Source: Setoptus koraiensis
Taxonomy: Eukaryota; Arthropoda
Assembly (NCBI GenBank): GCA_048013815.1
Contig: CM106585.1
Location: forward strand, 22,258,001-22,322,000
Length of the DNA: 64,000 bases
Reading direction: 5' to 3'
Shown: positions 60,998 to 64,000 of the stretch, piece by piece
How positions within the stretch are numbered: the stretch's first letter is position 1
Layout of the letters: each line of letters begins with the position of its first letter
Notes under the pieces: model-generated
The model's input: only the letters and a program-made list of their open reading frames with translations
Told to the model about the DNA's origin: nothing
Databases searched by the model: none
Translations under genes and position numbers: made by a program

Positions 60998-63485
60998 TTA
61001 CGTAATATTGCACATACATTATTATATATATGTTACGTAATGTTTGCCTTGCGCTGCCACACAAGGCAAACAAATGACGAACACAGCGGCCAACGCGCTT
61101 GCCACTTGCCCTGTCAGCTGACATTGGCAATGTGCGCCCCCCCCCCACTCAACGTTATTAGTAGTGTAATTGGCGTAATTGGCACGCGCCCGCGAGCCGC
61201 CGCCACCGCCGCCGCATCAACCCGCTATTAGTCGATACAGGCGCCCCCACCTGGCCGTTTCATCGCTACTTACTTAGGTCGTGTCATTCTTATTTTGTGT
61301 GTACTTCTCACACAGTGCGTGTGCGTGTCACTGACAAGCGGCCGCAAATTCGACAGGTGCATTAGTTTGACAGGTTTGGGCGCGAGGGGGCAGGCCGGCG
61401 GCCCAAGTGGCCGGCCGGCCGGCCGGCCAGCCAGCCAGCCAATTTGGCTAATTCAATTGAATGATTGCCGTTGATTCTCTGCGCGCATGATGCAATCGTA
61501 GTAATAATAGCAACGGCAATAGTAATAGCAGCAACGCCAATAATAGCAGCAACGCCAATAATAATAGCAACGGTAGTAGTAATAGCAATAACAGTAATGA
61601 GTAATAATAACAATGATGCTGTTGCGTAAATAATAATGTTCATCACCTGTTCTGTTGCGTTACGTAACGCGAACGTTATAAGTCATCTTTGCGCGTGTTA
61701 TGAGTGGGCTTGTTGTGATGATGATGATTGCACATGTTTCGCTAGCGCGACACACGTGAACAACAAGCTAAAATCTCGCTGCGCCCATTGCGGCGCCCCC
61801 CTCGCCCCCCGCTCTAACGGTGAATATCGTCACGTACGTTGCGCGCGCTTGTAGCTGTTACGTAACAGTATGTGTGATGTAATGACCCGTGTGTGCTCCA
61901 GGTGATGCGACACACACGCACACAGTCCAATCATTAGACACCCTAATGACACACACACACACACACACACCCGAACATACTGTTACCTAACTAACAAGCG
62001 GGCGCTAAATAGCGCGAGGGGCGTGCAACTCGAGATCATGCGAGCGATATTGCGCAAGTAAGTGAGTAGCGCCCCTTCACCGGCGCATCACTTATGTGAC
62101 GCAACGTAAGTTACGTAACACGTATGAGCCAACAAAGCCTGTGTTGTTGTTGTTGCCGTTGTTGTTGCTGTTGTTGTCGTTGTTGTTGCTGTTGTTGTTG
62201 TTTTGATCGCTATTAGCGCGCGCCTCATCTAATTACCACCTGGCCAACGGTGCCAATACTAACGAGACCTGTCCGTTGTTGCGCACACTCACCTGTCCGT
62301 TGTTGTGCGCACTCACCTGGCCGCGCTAGTTCACTGGCCGCCAGTCGCTGGCGAGCTTGTCAGTTAATCAGCTGTTGGCAGCAGTTGCAGCACAGTGTCG
62401 TTGGTCGGTAGCCGCCACCACTGACATTACTGACAGCACAACTGGCACTACCGACACAACTGACACAACTGACACTGCTGACACAACCGATACAACCGAC
62501 GCTAGCGACACAACCGACACAACCGACACTAGCGTTCCTGCTGGCGCTACAACACGCAGCACGTGATTGTGTCAGTGCGTGCTTGTCGGCGTGCTCGTCG
62601 TCGTCGTCGTTTGCGATGAGCGATTGGCAAGCTCATTAATCAGTGGCTTCAATTGCCGGCGGTGGCGCGCACGTCAGATTAGACTTATGTTCGATCATCA
62701 CGACCTTGTTTGTGTGTCTGTTCGTGTGTCTGTTCGTGTGTCTGTTCGTGTGTCGATAGTTGACAACAACACAACACCAGTTGTTGTTGCGCAATCAATC
62801 GCGAGCCTTACATAGCGTAATATAACGTTATATAACGTTATACAACGTTGTATTGGCGTCGTTATTGGCGTGTTGGCCGCTGCTGCTCGCCAGTGCCAAT
62901 TGTACTGCCAGCTGTAGTTGTGCCCACTGTTGTCGTGATAACAAACAACGGAGCACGCGCACCACTTGCACGCGTGCCGCTCACTTCCGGTTGACTCCAA
63001 TTTCTATTGCTGTGTGTGTGTGTGTGTGTGTGTCTACTCATTATGTGATACTAGCGACGTCAGCATGCGAGAATGTATTACATAACTACATGCTATTATT
63101 ATATTGGCTGCCTCTCTCTCATAGACGCACACACACACACGCACACGACGCTGCGCAGCGAATGATAACTGTCGATTGTCATCTGTCCGCTGTAATCATG
63201 CCAGCGACATGAATGCGCTCTGTGAGAAACAACTACCAACGAGACACAACTGACACGCTGAGTCCAATAGAGAGCCCATAATTCATACCGTTGACACCGA
63301 CCGACCGACAGACCGAACAACGTTATTTGCGGCCACAGTTACGTAATAAAGACATTGCCAACATTGTAGTCTGACCATTTATTACGCAACCGCCGGCCAT
63401 TGGGCCATGTTTCAAGAAATTGTTGTCGTTGTTGTTGTTGTTGCTGGTGCTGCTGACACGCGCTCTCCTATTACACGTTACGTAA
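60998..63485. promoter_or_regulatory. Cluster of TTACGTAA palindromes
   Basis: Seven copies at 60998, 61033, 61660, 61858, 62111, 63339 and 63478. Several extend to ten-base palindromes (ATTACGTAAT, GTTACGTAAC). The octamer matches the PAR-bZIP / Pdp1-Vrille type consensus RTTAYGTAAY. Whether it acts as an enhancer is inference. Confidence 0.45.
62443..62535. repeat. 9-bp minisatellite (ACAACYGAC)n
   Basis: About nine units of ACAACTGAC/ACAACCGAC with CACT and GCTAGC interruptions. The plus strand reads as Thr-Asp repeats. Confidence 0.85.
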
Positions 63486-63825
63486 TGCGGCGTCTGCGTT
63501 TTGTCACTCACATTGGTCGTCTAATGCGGCCATGCTGGCCACTATGCCATTATGCTATTACACTGCCATGCTGCTACACTGTCAACTGCAACTCAAAGTA
63601 AAACTCCAATTTCACTGACCAAAACTACAAGTTAACTTAACTTTTCTCGCACTGGTCATCTCAACTGGTCGAAACATCGACCATTGTGCGTGTGTGTGTG
63701 TGTTTGCAGGCCATATCGCACTCGGCTGAACTCACTCTCTCAAGTTGGTCACCAGTTCACCAACACAAACAACATCGATTGTATGACGCAACAACTAACG
63801 TGACACACGCAGCCGTATAACGCGT

Positions 63826-63837
63826 TGCTGTTGTCGT

Positions 63838-63871
<34 letters not shown>

Positions 63872-63921
63872 GCTGTTGTTGTTGCTGTTGTTGTTGTGTT
63901 GTTGTTGCTGTTGTTGTTGCG
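63826..63921. repeat. (GTT/GCT/GTC)n trinucleotide tract
   Basis: About 95 bp of GTT triplets interrupted by GCT and GTC, similar in make-up to the tracts at 6816-6951, 48018-48081 and 62140-62202. Confidence 0.9.
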
Positions 63922-64000
63922 TCATCATTGCTAATCATCGGCCATTTCGGCCACGTCATTATAATCGTCGGCTGGCTGGCCCACTCACTCGATGGGCCGA

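Larger units (their letters stand above)
58968..64000. other. GC-rich right flank, probably semaphorin intron
   Basis: No further semaphorin exon or other conserved gene was recognised. If the semaphorin gene is intact, this stretch is its second intron. It holds a 9-bp array (59093-59185), two adjacent hairpins (60109-60179), C10 at 61137-61146, a GGCC/CAGC tract at 61410-61440, an ACAACYGAC array (about 62443-62535), GTT/GCT tracts (62140-62202, 63826-63921), CA runs (60773-60798, 61948-61970, 63011-63033) and seven TTACGTAA sites between 60998 and 63485. Confidence 0.6.

Noticed and set aside
62280-62330. Two minus-strand ACAG|GTGAGT donor-like sites
   Set aside because: They belong to a local tandem duplication of about 24 bp, not to recognisable exons.

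Overview
The window is eukaryotic nuclear DNA from an animal. Junctophilin, a class-2 semaphorin, an RGS protein, Rab2, an E2F factor and DCAF1 lie within about 35 kb, and several genes have GT-AG introns. An arthropod is the best guess. A chelicerate such as a mite would fit the many single-exon genes, the microsatellite load and the Sema2-type semaphorin, but the species cannot be fixed from the sequence. No rRNA, convincing tRNA, CRISPR array, virus-like element or intact transposase gene was recognised.

Layout. Roughly 1-14.9 kb is GC-rich and gene-poor. It holds many short-unit tandem repeats (9-12 bp, 17 bp, 24 bp) and chance open frames. A MOSPD2-like CRAL-TRIO protein lies on the minus strand at 14.9-15.75 kb. 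About 15.8-25 kb is AT-rich and nearly empty. The gene-dense core at 25.05-46 kb holds junctophilin (+, five exons), CPSF2 (-), an E2F4/5-type factor (-), a decayed lipase fragment (-) beside a long inverted-repeat element, an intact acid lipase (+), DCAF1 (-), Rab2 (+) and an RGS protein (-). A secreted single-C2 protein (-) is spread over three small exons at 46.5-49.85 kb. The first two coding exons of a Sema2-type semaphorin (+) lie at 53.8-59.0 kb, and the rest of that gene would run off the right end. The right flank is again GC-rich and repeat-rich, with palindromes and a cluster of TTACGTAA sites at 61.0-63.5 kb.

The genes are unrelated in function: membrane-contact scaffolding (junctophilin, MOSPD2-like), mRNA 3' end formation (CPSF2), cell cycle (E2F, DCAF1), trafficking (Rab2), G-protein signalling (RGS), secretion (lipase, C2 protein) and axon guidance (semaphorin). 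There is no sign of an operon. The arrangement is tight in places: the junctophilin and CPSF2 stop codons are 4 bp apart tail to tail, and DCAF1 and Rab2 diverge from a shared 1-kb promoter region.

The observations most worth following are these: the lipase and its inverted neighbour share a 180-bp tract that is almost identical inside more diverged homology, as gene conversion would leave; the long inverted-repeat element next to that fragment; the split secreted C2 gene; the TTACGTAA cluster; and two strong palindromes.
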